Origin: an uncultured Veillonellaceae bacterium
Lineage (GTDB): Bacteria; Bacillota; Negativicutes; Veillonellales; Dialisteraceae
Assembly (NCBI GenBank): GCA_949286115.1
Contig: CASEBK010000043.1
Location: forward strand, 1-44,716
Reading direction: 5' to 3'
Length of the DNA: 44,716 bases
Both the position numbers and the translations under genes were made by a program. Positions 32,416-40,822 of this stretch are shown in pieces (the first letter of the stretch is position 1; every line of letters begins with the position of its first letter). Under the pieces are notes generated by a model. It was not told the origin of the DNA and did not search any database. It worked only from the letters and a program-made list of their open reading frames with translations.

Positions 32416-33324
32416 ATGGACACGTCGCGGCAACAGAATATGTTCCGCCGGGAGTATCTGGGGAAGGGCATCGCCACCATCTGCGGGCTGTTCCTCATCG
32501 TTTTGACCATCGCGATCGGCTGCTTCCTTCTGGGAAAAGGGTCGCTCACGTTCACCCAGTTCGATCATTCCATCGCTGAATTCCTTTTTTCCTCGGAGTG
32601 GAAGCCGTCCGACACGGAAGCGGGCGGCGGCCAGGTGGGAGCGCTCATCTTCATCGTGGGCTCCATCCTCACCTGCGCGCTTGCGCTCCTCATCTCCGTT
32701 CCCTTCAGCCTCTGCACGGCGATCTTCATGACGAAGATCTCGCCCCAGCTCGGAGAGAAGATCATCCGCCCGGCGGTGGAGATCTTCGTGGGCATTCCCT
32801 CAGTCGTCTACGGCTGGGTGGGCCTGGTGGTGCTGGTACCGCTCATCAAGACAATCTTCGACGTGCCGCACGGCCAGTCGGTGCTGGCGGCGGCGATCGT
32901 GCTGGCGGTGATGATCTACCCGACCATCACGTCGGTGTCGGCCGACGCCATCCGGAGCGTCAACAATAAATACATCGAAGGGGCGTACGGCCTGGGGTCC
33001 ACGCGGTGGCAGATGCTCTACAAGGTGCTGCTCCCCGCAGCGTCCACGGGGATCCTGACGGCGATCGTCCTGGGCCTTGCGAGAGCCTTCGGCGAAGCGC
33101 TGGCGGTCTCCATGGTCATCGGCAAGATGCGCGCCTTCCCGGAGAGCCTGCTTGACCCGACGAACAACCTCACCTCGGCCATCGCCTCCGATATGGGCGG
33201 CGCGATGGACGGCGGCGAATTCAACGCGGCGCTCTGGTCCATGGCACTTCTGCTTTTCATCATTTCTCTCGTATTCATTCTCATCATCCACGCGTTGTCC
33301 GGCCGGAAGGAGGAAGTCGCATGA
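32416..33324 (+). CDS. pstC: Phosphate ABC transporter permease PstC
   Basis: One of the two membrane subunits of the high-affinity phosphate importer. The 302-residue protein has about six hydrophobic segments. The transporter coupling motif is seen as EGAYGLGSTRWQMLYKVLLP near residue 188, followed by GLARAFGEALAVSMVIG. EIFVGIPSVVYGWVGL near residue 122 is characteristic of PstC. CAAAGGAGG precedes the ATG. The stop overlaps pstA by ATGA. Confidence 0.95.
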   Translation: MDTSRQQNMFRREYLGKGIATICGLFLIVLTIAIGCFLLGKGSLTFTQFDHSIAEFLFSSEWKPSDTEAGGGQVGALIFIVGSILTCALALLISVPFSLCTAIFMTKISPQLGEKIIRPAVEIFVGIPSVVYGWVGLVVLVPLIKTIFDVPHGQSVLAAAIVLAVMIYPTITSVSADAIRSVNNKYIEGAYGLGSTRWQMLYKVLLPAASTGILTAIVLGLARAFGEALAVSMVIGKMRAFPESLLDPTNNLTSAIASDMGGAMDGGEFNAALWSMALLLFIISLVFILIIHALSGRKEEVA

Positions 33325-34250
33325 CGGCAGATATGACGGGCACAAATAAAGAGTATCTCCGCAATGTAGACGGCGGGCTGAAGCGGGCCCACCTCTTCGA
33401 CGAGATCGCCACGGCGACTTTCTACATCGTATCCGGCGCATTCGTGCTGCTGCTCATCGCGTTCACGCTCTACGTGGTGTGGGGCGGCGCCAAGGCCATC
33501 AGCCCGGAGATCTTCTCCTTCTCGGAGACGGGCATCGGCAATCAGTTCTTCAATACGGTCTATCTGGTCTTCCTCTCTCTGGTCATTTCCGTACCGATCG
33601 GCATCGCCGCCGGGGTCTACATGGCGGAATATGCGCCGGAAGGGCGTGTAACGAACAGCCTGCGCATCGCCATCGAGACGCTGTCCTCGCTGCCGTCCAT
33701 CGTGGTGGGCCTCTTCGGCTACCTGGTCTTCATCATCATGGTGAATACCCAGTGGAACCTTTTCTCCGGGGCGCTCGCCGTATCCATCCTGTCGCTGCCG
33801 CTCATCACGACGACCACCTATGATGCGTTCAAGGCGCTCCCCATCGGCTGGAAACACGGGAGCCTTGCCCTTGGCGCGACGCACTGGGAGACGATCTGGC
33901 ACGTCATGCTTCCTGCTTCGGTCGGCCCCATCATGACGGGCATCATCCTCGCCGCGGGCCGCGGATTCGGCGAAGCGGCGGCGCTCCTCTACACCGCCGG
34001 CATGAGCACGGACATCAACTGGAGCGTGTGGGACATCACCTCCCCGGTGTGCCCCCTGAATCCGTTCCGCCCAGGGGAGACGCTCTCCCTGCAGGTATGG
34101 GCGGCCCGTACGGAGGCGACCAGCGCTTCCGCCGGCGACGTGGCAGCAGCCGCATCGGCCGTCCTCATGATCATGGTCCTGGTATTCAGCATCGGCGCGC
34201 GTCTCTTGAGCCGCCACTTAGCGAAGAAATCTGAAGGAGAGAATGCATAA
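33321..34250 (+). CDS. pstA: Phosphate ABC transporter permease PstA
   Basis: Second membrane subunit of the phosphate importer. The 309-residue protein has about six hydrophobic segments, with [19 protein letters not shown] near residue 130, and [19 protein letters not shown] near residue 181 as the ATPase-coupling loop, then [17 protein letters not shown]. The start overlaps the pstC stop (ATGA) and the stop shares one base with the pstB start (TAATG), so all three are translationally coupled. Confidence 0.95.
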   Translation: MTADMTGTNKEYLRNVDGGLKRAHLFDEIATATFYIVSGAFVLLLIAFTLYVVWGGAKAISPEIFSFSETGIGNQFFNTVYLVFLSLVISVPIGIAAGVYMAEYAPEGRVTNSLRIAIETLSSLPSIVVGLFGYLVFIIMVNTQWNLFSGALAVSILSLPLITTTTYDAFKALPIGWKHGSLALGATHWETIWHVMLPASVGPIMTGIILAAGRGFGEAAALLYTAGMSTDINWSVWDITSPVCPLNPFRPGETLSLQVWAARTEATSASAGDVAAAASAVLMIMVLVFSIGARLLSRHLAKKSEGENA

Positions 34251-35059
34251 TGTATAATGACAGCGTACTTGGTGTGGCAGCCGCGGAAGCTGATATGCCG
34301 ATCCGGTCCAATCTCAGTTTCACCTGCAGCCACGTCAATCTCTATTACGGCAATTTTCAGGCGCTGAAAGACATCAACCTGAAGATCGAAAGAAATAAGA
34401 TCACCGCTCTCATCGGACCGTCCGGCTGCGGCAAGTCCACGTTCCTCCGCACCCTGAACCGTATGAACGACCTCGTGCCGGGGTGCCGCGTAGAAGGGGA
34501 GATCATGCTTGACGGCGTGGACGCCTACAAGGATGTGGACCCCATCGTCCTGCGCCGCCACGTAGGCATGGTGTTCCAGCAGCCGAACCCGTTCCCGAAG
34601 AGCATCTATGACAATGTCGCCTACGGCCCGCGCCTCAAGGGGATCACGAAGAAAGCGGACCTGGACGAGATCGTCGAGACGAGCCTTCGCCAGGCGGCCA
34701 TCTGGGACGAACTGAAGGACCGTCTCAAAAAGTCCGCTCTCGGTCTCTCCGGCGGCCAGCAGCAGCGTCTCTGCATCGCCCGGGCGCTGGCGGTAAATCC
34801 GGAGGTGCTCCTCATGGACGAAGCGACTTCCGCTCTTGACCCGATCTCCACGGCGCACATCGAAGACCTGGCGCTTGAGCTCAAGAAGAAATACACGGTC
34901 ATCATGGTGACGCACAATATGCAGCAGGCCAAGCGCATCGCCGACCGTACTGCCTTCTTCTACCTCGGCGAGATGGTGGAATACGGCGACACCGCGCAGA
35001 TCTTCGACCATCCGCAGCAGGAGCGCACCATTCGCTACGTATCCGGCAATTTCGGCTGA
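34250..35059 (+). CDS. pstB: Phosphate ABC transporter ATP-binding protein PstB
   Basis: The ATPase of the phosphate importer. The 269-residue protein has Walker [10 protein letters not shown] at residues 56-64, the Q-loop in [19 protein letters not shown], the signature [15 protein letters not shown], Walker [14 protein letters not shown], and the switch histidine in [16 protein letters not shown] after the Q-loop is diagnostic of PstB. The N-terminal 20 or so residues before [13 protein letters not shown] are an extension that may be partly dispensable; a downstream ATG at residue 16 is possible. The operon ends here without phoU. Confidence 0.96.
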   Translation: MYNDSVLGVAAAEADMPIRSNLSFTCSHVNLYYGNFQALKDINLKIERNKITALIGPSGCGKSTFLRTLNRMNDLVPGCRVEGEIMLDGVDAYKDVDPIVLRRHVGMVFQQPNPFPKSIYDNVAYGPRLKGITKKADLDEIVETSLRQAAIWDELKDRLKKSALGLSGGQQQRLCIARALAVNPEVLLMDEATSALDPISTAHIEDLALELKKKYTVIMVTHNMQQAKRIADRTAFFYLGEMVEYGDTAQIFDHPQQERTIRYVSGNFG

Positions 35060-35119
35060 TCGCCGGTCATTCTACAGTCGGAGACGATCTCCGCGCGCCG
35101 GGAGCGCATCCCGGAACGG

Positions 35120-35178
35120 ACAGCTGCCCGCTATGGCATGTACAAAGGCGTACATCCGCAGCGGGCGGCTGTTTTCTT
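35120..35178 (+). terminator. Terminator of the pst operon
   Basis: ACAGCTGCCCGCT pairs with AGCGGGCGGCTGT (35120-35132/35160-35172), followed by TTTCTTA; a GTAC-rich inner hairpin forms the loop. Confidence 0.8.
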
Positions 35179-35225
35179 ATACGCACCCAAACATGAAAAA
35201 CAGATAAGATGGGTGTAAAATCGAT

Positions 35226-35254
35226 TTGACAAACAGGGATCATTCTTATATATT
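35226..35254 (+). promoter_or_regulatory. Promoter of phoP-phoR
   Basis: TTGACA (35226-35231), 17-base spacer, TATATT (35249-35254), 52 bases before the start codon. No clear Pho box overlaps it, so it may be constitutive. Confidence 0.85.
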
Positions 35255-35306
35255 GAATTATCCGGTCAAGACCGGCGGCGCCAGGCGCCGTGCAAAGGGG
35301 GATACC

Positions 35307-35990
35307 ATGCCGCTCATTTACTGTGTGGAAGACGATGAAAACATTCGGGAACTGGTGAGCTACGCCATGCGCGGTCAGGGGTACAACGTGATCGGCTTCG
35401 GCTCGTCGGAGGAGCTCTACCGCGTCATCGAGCACAACAAGCCTGATCTCATCCTGCTGGACATCATGCTGCCCGGCAAGGACGGCCTCACCATCCTGAA
35501 GGAACTCCGGGAGAATCCGGAGGACAAAAATATTCCCATCATCATGATGACCGCCAAGACCAGCGAGTTCGACATCGTGCGGGGACTCGACCTGGGGGCG
35601 GACGACTACGTGACGAAGCCCTTCGGCATCATGGAGCTCCTCTCCCGCATTCGTTCTGTCATGCGGCGGAGCCAGCGCGGCGTGGAGAAAGAGTCGTCCC
35701 TGCTCTCCTTCGGGAGCATCACCGTGGACTGCCGCCAGCACATCGTCACGGAAAACGGCAGAGAAGTACAGCTCACCCTGAAAGAGTACGAGCTCCTCTG
35801 CTATATGATCCTCAACAAAGGCATCGTCCTCTCCCGCGACCAGATCATGCAGGCCGTGTGGGGGTCCCCTTTTGAAATGGAGAGCCGCACCATCGACATG
35901 CACATCATGAGCCTCCGGCAGAAACTGGGGAGCGCCGGCTCCCTCATCCGCACCGTGCGCGGCGTGGGCTACCGGCTGGGCGAAAAATAA
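35307..35990 (+). CDS. phoP: OmpR/PhoB-type response regulator (PhoP-like)
   Basis: A 227-residue two-component regulator. The receiver domain has the acidic pair in CVEDDEN, the phosphorylated Asp52 in LILLDIMLPG, the Thr in MMTAK and Lys in DDYVTKPFG. The C-terminal winged helix has LTLKEYELLCYM and SRTIDMHIMSLRQKL ahead of IRTVRGVGYRL. The ATG at 35307 follows AAAGGGGG; an upstream TTG frame overlaps the promoter and is rejected. Position after pstSCAB and before a PhoR-like kinase indicates phosphate control; the Pho-box-like repeats at pstS are the likely target. Confidence 0.9.
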   Translation: MPLIYCVEDDENIRELVSYAMRGQGYNVIGFGSSEELYRVIEHNKPDLILLDIMLPGKDGLTILKELRENPEDKNIPIIMMTAKTSEFDIVRGLDLGADDYVTKPFGIMELLSRIRSVMRRSQRGVEKESSLLSFGSITVDCRQHIVTENGREVQLTLKEYELLCYMILNKGIVLSRDQIMQAVWGSPFEMESRTIDMHIMSLRQKLGSAGSLIRTVRGVGYRLGEK

Positions 35991-36023
35991 AGACCATCGT
36001 AAAGGAGTCGTGAGAAGACAAGA

Positions 36024-37940
36024 ATGAGAGCGCAGATCCAAAAGAGCCTGCTCCTGACGGGGCTCATCTCCGTGGTGATCTCCTTCTTCGTGGCAGGTAT
36101 CCTCTACTATCAGGGCATCCAGGAAAGAGCCCTTCACGAGATCGGCCACATCACCGAGATCGCTGCGGACGGTCTCACCGGGGACCGCGACAGAGACGCG
36201 GCGTTCCTCGCCACCATCCGAAGCAAGAGCCAGCGGGAGATGCATATCTCCTGGTTCGACGCGGATGGGCGCGTGCTCTATGCGTCCCATCCGGACATGG
36301 ACGGCGGCATGGACGAGCCGGAGATCCAGGAAGCCGTCGCCACCGGCGAAGGACACGCCGTGCGGAAAGACCCCAAGGGCGAGCCCATGAGCTACTCCGC
36401 TCAGAAGGCCGCTGACGGGAGCCTCCTCCGCATCGCTGTGCCGCGGAGCGCCCCTGCGGGCATCCTGACGCCTCTCCTGCCGGAGATCCTCCTGTTTCTG
36501 GGAGTCTTCGCCGTGGGATGCTTCGCCGCCTCTCAGAAGGAGACCGAGTACGTCCTGCGGCCCTTACGCCAGCTGGAAGGACTCATCACGGACATCATGG
36601 AGGGCGCGCCGGAGCGGCCCATCCCCGGTGGGTACAAAGAGCTCCAGCCCCTTGTGAACAAAGTGCGGGAGCAGAAGAAAGAGATCCAGAACTACACGGA
36701 AGACCTGGAAGAAGAGCGGAACACCGTGCGCACCGTCATCGACACCATCAGCGACGGCATTCTCCTTCTGAACGAGCAGCAGGAAGTGATCGACTACAAC
36801 CGCACGGCCCGGCGCATCTTCCAAAGCTCCGACGACATACGCTTCCGAAAGGTAGCCGTGCTCTACCGGGACGAAGACTGGCTCCGCGCTATCGGCCTGG
36901 CCTTTGAAAAGGACGTGTCCGAGCGGAATGAATACACCATGACGCTGAGCGGACGGCCCTACCGGGCATGCATGGCCCGCATCGAGCTCGCCGACGAGAC
37001 CACAGGTCTCCTCATTGTGCTCCACGATCTCACCGCCACCTATGCGGCGGAAAAGATGCGCCGCGAATTTTCTGCCAACGTGTCTCACGAGCTGAAGACG
37101 CCGCTCACCTCCATCAGCGGTTTCGCGGAAATGATCGCCAACGGCATGTGTCAGAACGAAGCGGACGTGAAGCTCTTCGGCAGCCGCATCTTTGAAGAAT
37201 CCCGGCGGATGATGGCCCTCATCGAGACCATCATGCACCTCTCGAAGATCGAAGAGAATCAGACCACCATCACGTGGAAGCCCGTGGACATGGGCAAGGT
37301 GGCCCACTACGCCGCGGACCTCATCGAGCCGCAGGCGTCGGCAAAGCACGTGACCATCCATGTGGACGGCGAATCCCTCTACGTGTACGGCAATCCGTCT
37401 CTCCTCTCCGAGCTCGTCATGAACTGCGTGGACAACGCGGTGAAGTACAATAAGGAAGGCGGGGAAGTGACTGTCTCCGTCCGGCCTGAAGGGGACGACA
37501 AGGTGCGCCTCACCGTCAGCGATACGGGCATCGGCATCCCGAAAGAGAAGCAGGACCGCGTGTTCGAGCGGTTCTACCGCGCCGACGAGAGCCGGAACAA
37601 ATCCACCGGCGGCAGCGGGCTGGGGCTGGCGATCTGCAAGCACATCGTCACGCAGCACCACGGCGCCATCGACATCGCCAGCACCGAAGGGGAAGGCACC
37701 ACCATCTCGGCGGTGCTGCCCCGCATGAGCGACGCCGACGTGGAAAAGGAAGAAGCGGCCGCAGGGGCCGCACAGCTCGAAGCGGCCCGCGCCGAATCGG
37801 GCGAGCTCGACGAGCCCGCGCCCGCTGCGGAAGATGCGCGCCCGGCGAAGCCGAAGAAGAACGGCGTGAAAGAGAAGAAGGACAAGAAAGACAAAAAGGA
37901 CAAGAAGTCCCGGAAAGACGACAAAGGGAAGAAGAAATAA
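36024..37940 (+). CDS. phoR: PhoR-like sensor histidine kinase with charged C-terminal tail
   Basis: A 638-residue membrane kinase. Transmembrane segments lie near residues 8-30 and 147-170, flanking an extracytoplasmic domain of about 115 residues. A linker and coiled coil, a PAS domain (EERNTVRTVIDTISDGILLL onward), the HisKA box with His355 in FSANVSHELKTPLTS, and an ATPase domain with NCVDNAVKYN, DTGIGIPKE and GSGLGLAICK follow. After about residue 567 comes a tail of roughly 70 residues, first Ala/Glu-rich, then a lysine/aspartate repeat (KKDKKDKKDKK) ending GKKK, which PhoR proteins do not normally have. It follows phoP by 33 bases. Confidence 0.9.
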   Translation: MRAQIQKSLLLTGLISVVISFFVAGILYYQGIQERALHEIGHITEIAADGLTGDRDRDAAFLATIRSKSQREMHISWFDADGRVLYASHPDMDGGMDEPEIQEAVATGEGHAVRKDPKGEPMSYSAQKAADGSLLRIAVPRSAPAGILTPLLPEILLFLGVFAVGCFAASQKETEYVLRPLRQLEGLITDIMEGAPERPIPGGYKELQPLVNKVREQKKEIQNYTEDLEEERNTVRTVIDTISDGILLLNEQQEVIDYNRTARRIFQSSDDIRFRKVAVLYRDEDWLRAIGLAFEKDVSERNEYTMTLSGRPYRACMARIELADETTGLLIVLHDLTATYAAEKMRREFSANVSHELKTPLTSISGFAEMIANGMCQNEADVKLFGSRIFEESRRMMALIETIMHLSKIEENQTTITWKPVDMGKVAHYAADLIEPQASAKHVTIHVDGESLYVYGNPSLLSELVMNCVDNAVKYNKEGGEVTVSVRPEGDDKVRLTVSDTGIGIPKEKQDRVFERFYRADESRNKSTGGSGLGLAICKHIVTQHHGAIDIASTEGEGTTISAVLPRMSDADVEKEEAAAGAAQLEAARAESGELDEPAPAAEDARPAKPKKNGVKEKKDKKDKKDKKSRKDDKGKKK

Positions 37941-37949
37941 AAGCGATGG

Positions 37950-37976
37950 CAGCGGTCCTCATGGGCCGCTGTTTTT
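37950..37976 (+). terminator. Terminator of phoP-phoR
   Basis: CAGCGG/CCGCTG (37950-37955/37966-37971) with inner CC/GG pairs, followed by TTTTTG. The 258 bases from here to the next gene hold no coding frame I can support. Confidence 0.8.
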
Positions 37977-38189
37977 GTGTGTCCTTTTATTTTGCGGAAG
38001 ACTTCGGCGGCAGCGAAGGCGGAGGGGACCTGGGAGGTCACCGCCCGCAAAGGCGGCGGAGGAGGCGAAAGAGGTGCGCGGCGACAAAAAAGGCGGCGCA
38101 GGGCAAAAGGGGCTGAGAAAATGGGTGGCCTCTGCGGCGGCGTGCGGAGCGGTGAGAATGGAAATCGGTGTGCGCGCCCGGAGATTTCC

Positions 38190-38198
38190 TGCTATGAT
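38190..38198 (+). promoter_or_regulatory. Extended -10 promoter of the DUF4153 gene
   Basis: TGCTATGAT (38190-38198), 37 bases before the start; no clear -35 box. Confidence 0.45.
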
Positions 38199-38234
38199 AA
38201 AGATAAAGGCAAAGCGGCCGGAAGGGAGGAAGCG

Positions 38235-39803
38235 ATGAAACGGATGGCGCGGCTCGCGGCGCGGGCCAGAGGAGGACTTCGGCGGTTCTATGCGGCCTTT
38301 CTGGCGCTGTGGGCGCTCTTCCTGCTTCTCTCGTGGCAGGCTTTCCACGAACCAACGCGGGACGGCACCGCAGCGGCGCTGGCGTTATTCTTTGGCGCGG
38401 CGTGCGCAGCGATGATCCGGTGCCATCGGGAGCGGCGATGCGCCGCGCCGTTTGACCGCTGGCAGCTCCTCGCGGCGCCTGCGGCGTGCGCGGCGTATGT
38501 CCTTTTCCGCTATGGAGTGCCGGAGAGGGAGGCGCTCCTTGCGGCAGCGGGTCTCTCTGGAGCGTGCGCGGCGTCGGGTCTCTGGTCCCTCACGCGCCGC
38601 GCGGGGGAGGGGGCTTTTGCGGTCTTCTTCACGGCGTTCTGGAAAGCGGTGGGGACGGCGGCGCTCCTCACGCTGTCTCTCTCGGTGTGTCTGCTCGCGG
38701 CGGATTCGCTCCTCTGGGACGTGAACTGGCGGTGGTACACCGTGGCGTGGACGTTTTCTATCTTCGCAGTGGGCGGACCGCTTTTCCTCTCGTGGCTTCC
38801 CGAAGAGCGGGCGGACGCGCCACATCTCCTGTCTGTGCTCTTTCGGCGGGTGCTCCTGCCGGTGTACCTGGTGCTGCTGGCCATCCTCTACGGCTACATC
38901 GGCAAGATCGCCCTCGCCTGGGAGATGCCCGTGGGGCAGATGAACTGGTTCGCCTCGCTGGCGGTCTTCGGGTACGCTCTCTTTTATTTCCTCTTCCCCC
39001 GCGCGGAGGGGCGGGTGCTGCCGCTCTTTCTGCGGTGGGGCGCGGCGGCGCTCCTGCCGGTGGTGGCGGTGCAGCTCCTCGGTGTGGAGATCCGCGTCTC
39101 CGTCTATGGACTCACGGCGGCGCGGTATGCGTCGCTCCTGTGCACGGCTTTTGGCATCGCGGTGCTCGTCTTCGGCTTCTTCCGGCGGGGGCGGGGCCCT
39201 CTTTTCCTCCTTGCGGCGGCGTTCTGCACGGTCGCCTCCGTCGGGCCGATGGATCTCTATGCGGTGCCGCTGCGGGATCAGATGTACCGCGCGCAGACCG
39301 TCATGGAAGCCCGCGGCATGATGCAGGGCGGAGACATTGTCGCCCCGGCGGAGCCTCTTGCGCCGGAGGAACGGGAGCGGCTGACGAGCGCCAGGAATTA
39401 TCTTGCCAAAGAGGCGCGGCGCCGCGGAGGCGAGACCTATACCTTCGCAGACCAGATCGCCCAGTCGGACGTGTTGGGGACGCTTGCGGAAGAGGCGCGC
39501 ACGAGCGGACGGGACTACCGGAATCTCTTTGTCGAAGGGCCGACGGACATCGCGGGCTACCGCAGGATCGAAGAGTTCAACGGCTTTGCTGGCGGCGGGA
39601 CGGAGATCTCCATGAGCGGCGTGACCTACGACGCGGGCCCTGCGCTGGAGGCTCTCTTTGCGGCGCGGCCGGCAGGGCTCCAGACCGAGCCCATGACGTG
39701 GCAGGCGGATGAGACGCACCTCGTGGTGTTCCGTCGGTGCACGAGGATCATAGAAGACGGCCGCACGAGCTACATTGCCTACGGCTGGATTTTGGAAAAA
39801 TAA
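38235..39803 (+). CDS. DUF4153 family membrane protein
   Basis: A 522-residue protein with about ten hydrophobic segments in residues 1-350 and a soluble C-terminal part of about 170 residues. Segments such as LLPVYLVLLAILYGYIGKIA near residue 210 and GPMDLYAVPLRDQ near residue 335 resemble DUF4153 proteins, a family of unknown function common in Firmicutes; the assignment rests on recall of motif shapes. The ATG at 38235 follows GGGAGG; a longer frame upstream enters the spacer and is rejected. Two small genes follow closely: a GNAT acetyltransferase after 11 bases and a coiled-coil protein. Confidence 0.8.
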   Translation: MKRMARLAARARGGLRRFYAAFLALWALFLLLSWQAFHEPTRDGTAAALALFFGAACAAMIRCHRERRCAAPFDRWQLLAAPAACAAYVLFRYGVPEREALLAAAGLSGACAASGLWSLTRRAGEGAFAVFFTAFWKAVGTAALLTLSLSVCLLAADSLLWDVNWRWYTVAWTFSIFAVGGPLFLSWLPEERADAPHLLSVLFRRVLLPVYLVLLAILYGYIGKIALAWEMPVGQMNWFASLAVFGYALFYFLFPRAEGRVLPLFLRWGAAALLPVVAVQLLGVEIRVSVYGLTAARYASLLCTAFGIAVLVFGFFRRGRGPLFLLAAAFCTVASVGPMDLYAVPLRDQMYRAQTVMEARGMMQGGDIVAPAEPLAPEERERLTSARNYLAKEARRRGGETYTFADQIAQSDVLGTLAEEARTSGRDYRNLFVEGPTDIAGYRRIEEFNGFAGGGTEISMSGVTYDAGPALEALFAARPAGLQTEPMTWQADETHLVVFRRCTRIIEDGRTSYIAYGWILEK

Positions 39804-39814
39804 AAGGAGATACG

Positions 39815-40297
39815 ATGGAGATCAGAAAAGCGGCGATGGCCGATCTGGACGCAGTGTCGGCGGTGGAGGCGGCGTGCTTCCCCGCGGCGGAAGCGGCGAC
39901 GAGGGAGGAGTTTCGGGAGCGTCTGGCGGCTTATGGCGGCCATTTCCTCCTCCTCTTCGAGGGAGAGCGCCTGGTGGGATTCATCGACGGCATGACGACC
40001 GATGAACGGGACCTGGCGGACGCGATGTATGAGGACGCTTCTCTTCATAAAGAAGACGGAGCGTGGCAGATGATCTTCGGGCTCAATACGGTGCCAGACC
40101 GGCGGCGGGAAGGGCTGGCGGCGCGGCTCATGGAGGCCTTCATCGAAGAGGCCCGGCAGGAGGGACGCCTTGGAGTGGTGCTCACCTGCAAGGCGCGGCT
40201 CATTCATTACTATGCGAAGTTCGGCTTCGTAGACGAAGGCGTTTCCCGGTCGGAACACGGCGGCGTGGTATGGCACCAGATGCGCCTCACATTTTGA
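39815..40297 (+). CDS. GNAT family N-acetyltransferase
   Basis: A 160-residue acetyl-CoA-dependent acetyltransferase. It opens EIRKAAMADLDAVSAVEAACF, the usual first strand and helix, and has the acetyl-CoA pyrophosphate loop as VPDRRREGLAARLMEAF near residue 92 and YYAKFGFVDEGVSRSEHGG near residue 130. The EAACFP-A-EAAT opening resembles the aralkylamine and spermidine-type group, but the substrate is unknown. AAAAGGAG precedes the ATG, 11 bases after the DUF4153 gene, so they are probably cotranscribed. Confidence 0.9.
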   Translation: MEIRKAAMADLDAVSAVEAACFPAAEAATREEFRERLAAYGGHFLLLFEGERLVGFIDGMTTDERDLADAMYEDASLHKEDGAWQMIFGLNTVPDRRREGLAARLMEAFIEEARQEGRLGVVLTCKARLIHYYAKFGFVDEGVSRSEHGGVVWHQMRLTF

Positions 40298-40309
40298 AAG
40301 GGGACAGAC

Positions 40310-40720
40310 ATGGACAGAGAGATACTGGAAGAGGCGCGGCGCACTATCGAGCTGCTCCGCGAAGCGGCGTCGATGCTGGCGCGGGAGCGGGATGAAGCGG
40401 TGACGCAGCGGGCGGGAGACGCGCTCACCATGGAGGCGCTCCATCATGAGATCGGACAGATGCGGGCGTCGCTCGCCGAGCGGGATGCGCAGATCGCCTC
40501 GCTCCGGGATGCCGTCCATCAGCTGGAGGAGCGGCGGAAAACGGAGGGGACGCGCCTTTCCGAAGACGAGCTCGCCGTGCGGCTCCAGTACTATTACCGC
40601 GATTTCCTCACGGTGGACGAGAGCCGCCTCGAAAAGGAGGACGCCGAGCGGCTCTATCTGGTGCTGAAGTACCTCTTTGGCGAGCTGCGGAAGGCGGGCC
40701 TCGTGGTGAAGATGAAATGA
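40310..40720 (+). CDS. Coiled-coil protein of unknown function
   Basis: I do not recognise a family. The 136-residue product is mostly helical: residues 1 to about 80 have heptad spacing typical of a coiled coil (for example RASLAERDAQIASLRDAVHQ), and a second part (ELAVRLQYYYRDFLTVDESR) looks globular. It has no signal peptide, membrane segment or cysteine. GAAAGGGG precedes the ATG, 12 bases after the acetyltransferase stop, so it is the last gene of a three-gene unit ended by a terminator. A role as an adaptor for the upstream proteins is speculative. Confidence 0.75.
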   Translation: MDREILEEARRTIELLREAASMLARERDEAVTQRAGDALTMEALHHEIGQMRASLAERDAQIASLRDAVHQLEERRKTEGTRLSEDELAVRLQYYYRDFLTVDESRLEKEDAERLYLVLKYLFGELRKAGLVVKMK

Positions 40721-40723
40721 GAG

Positions 40724-40745
40724 CGGCCGCAAAAGGGCCGTTTTT
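40724..40745 (+). terminator. Terminator after the coiled-coil gene
   Basis: CGGCC, GCAAAA loop, GGGCCG, then TTTTT. Confidence 0.8.
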
Positions 40746-40761
40746 CCCCTGACAGAAGTCA

Positions 40762-40770
40762 TGATATAAT
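40762..40770 (+). promoter_or_regulatory. Extended -10 promoter of fhs
   Basis: TGATATAAT (40762-40770), 52 bases upstream of the start; no clear -35 box. Confidence 0.65.
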
Positions 40771-40822
40771 AAGAAAAACGAAAGCATATGGCGAAAAGAT
40801 CGCAGTTGACAAGGAGGAGACT

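Noticed and set aside
36960..37195. Separate small gene inside the kinase gene
   Set aside because: It is an alternative frame within conserved HisKA-coding sequence and has no independent support.
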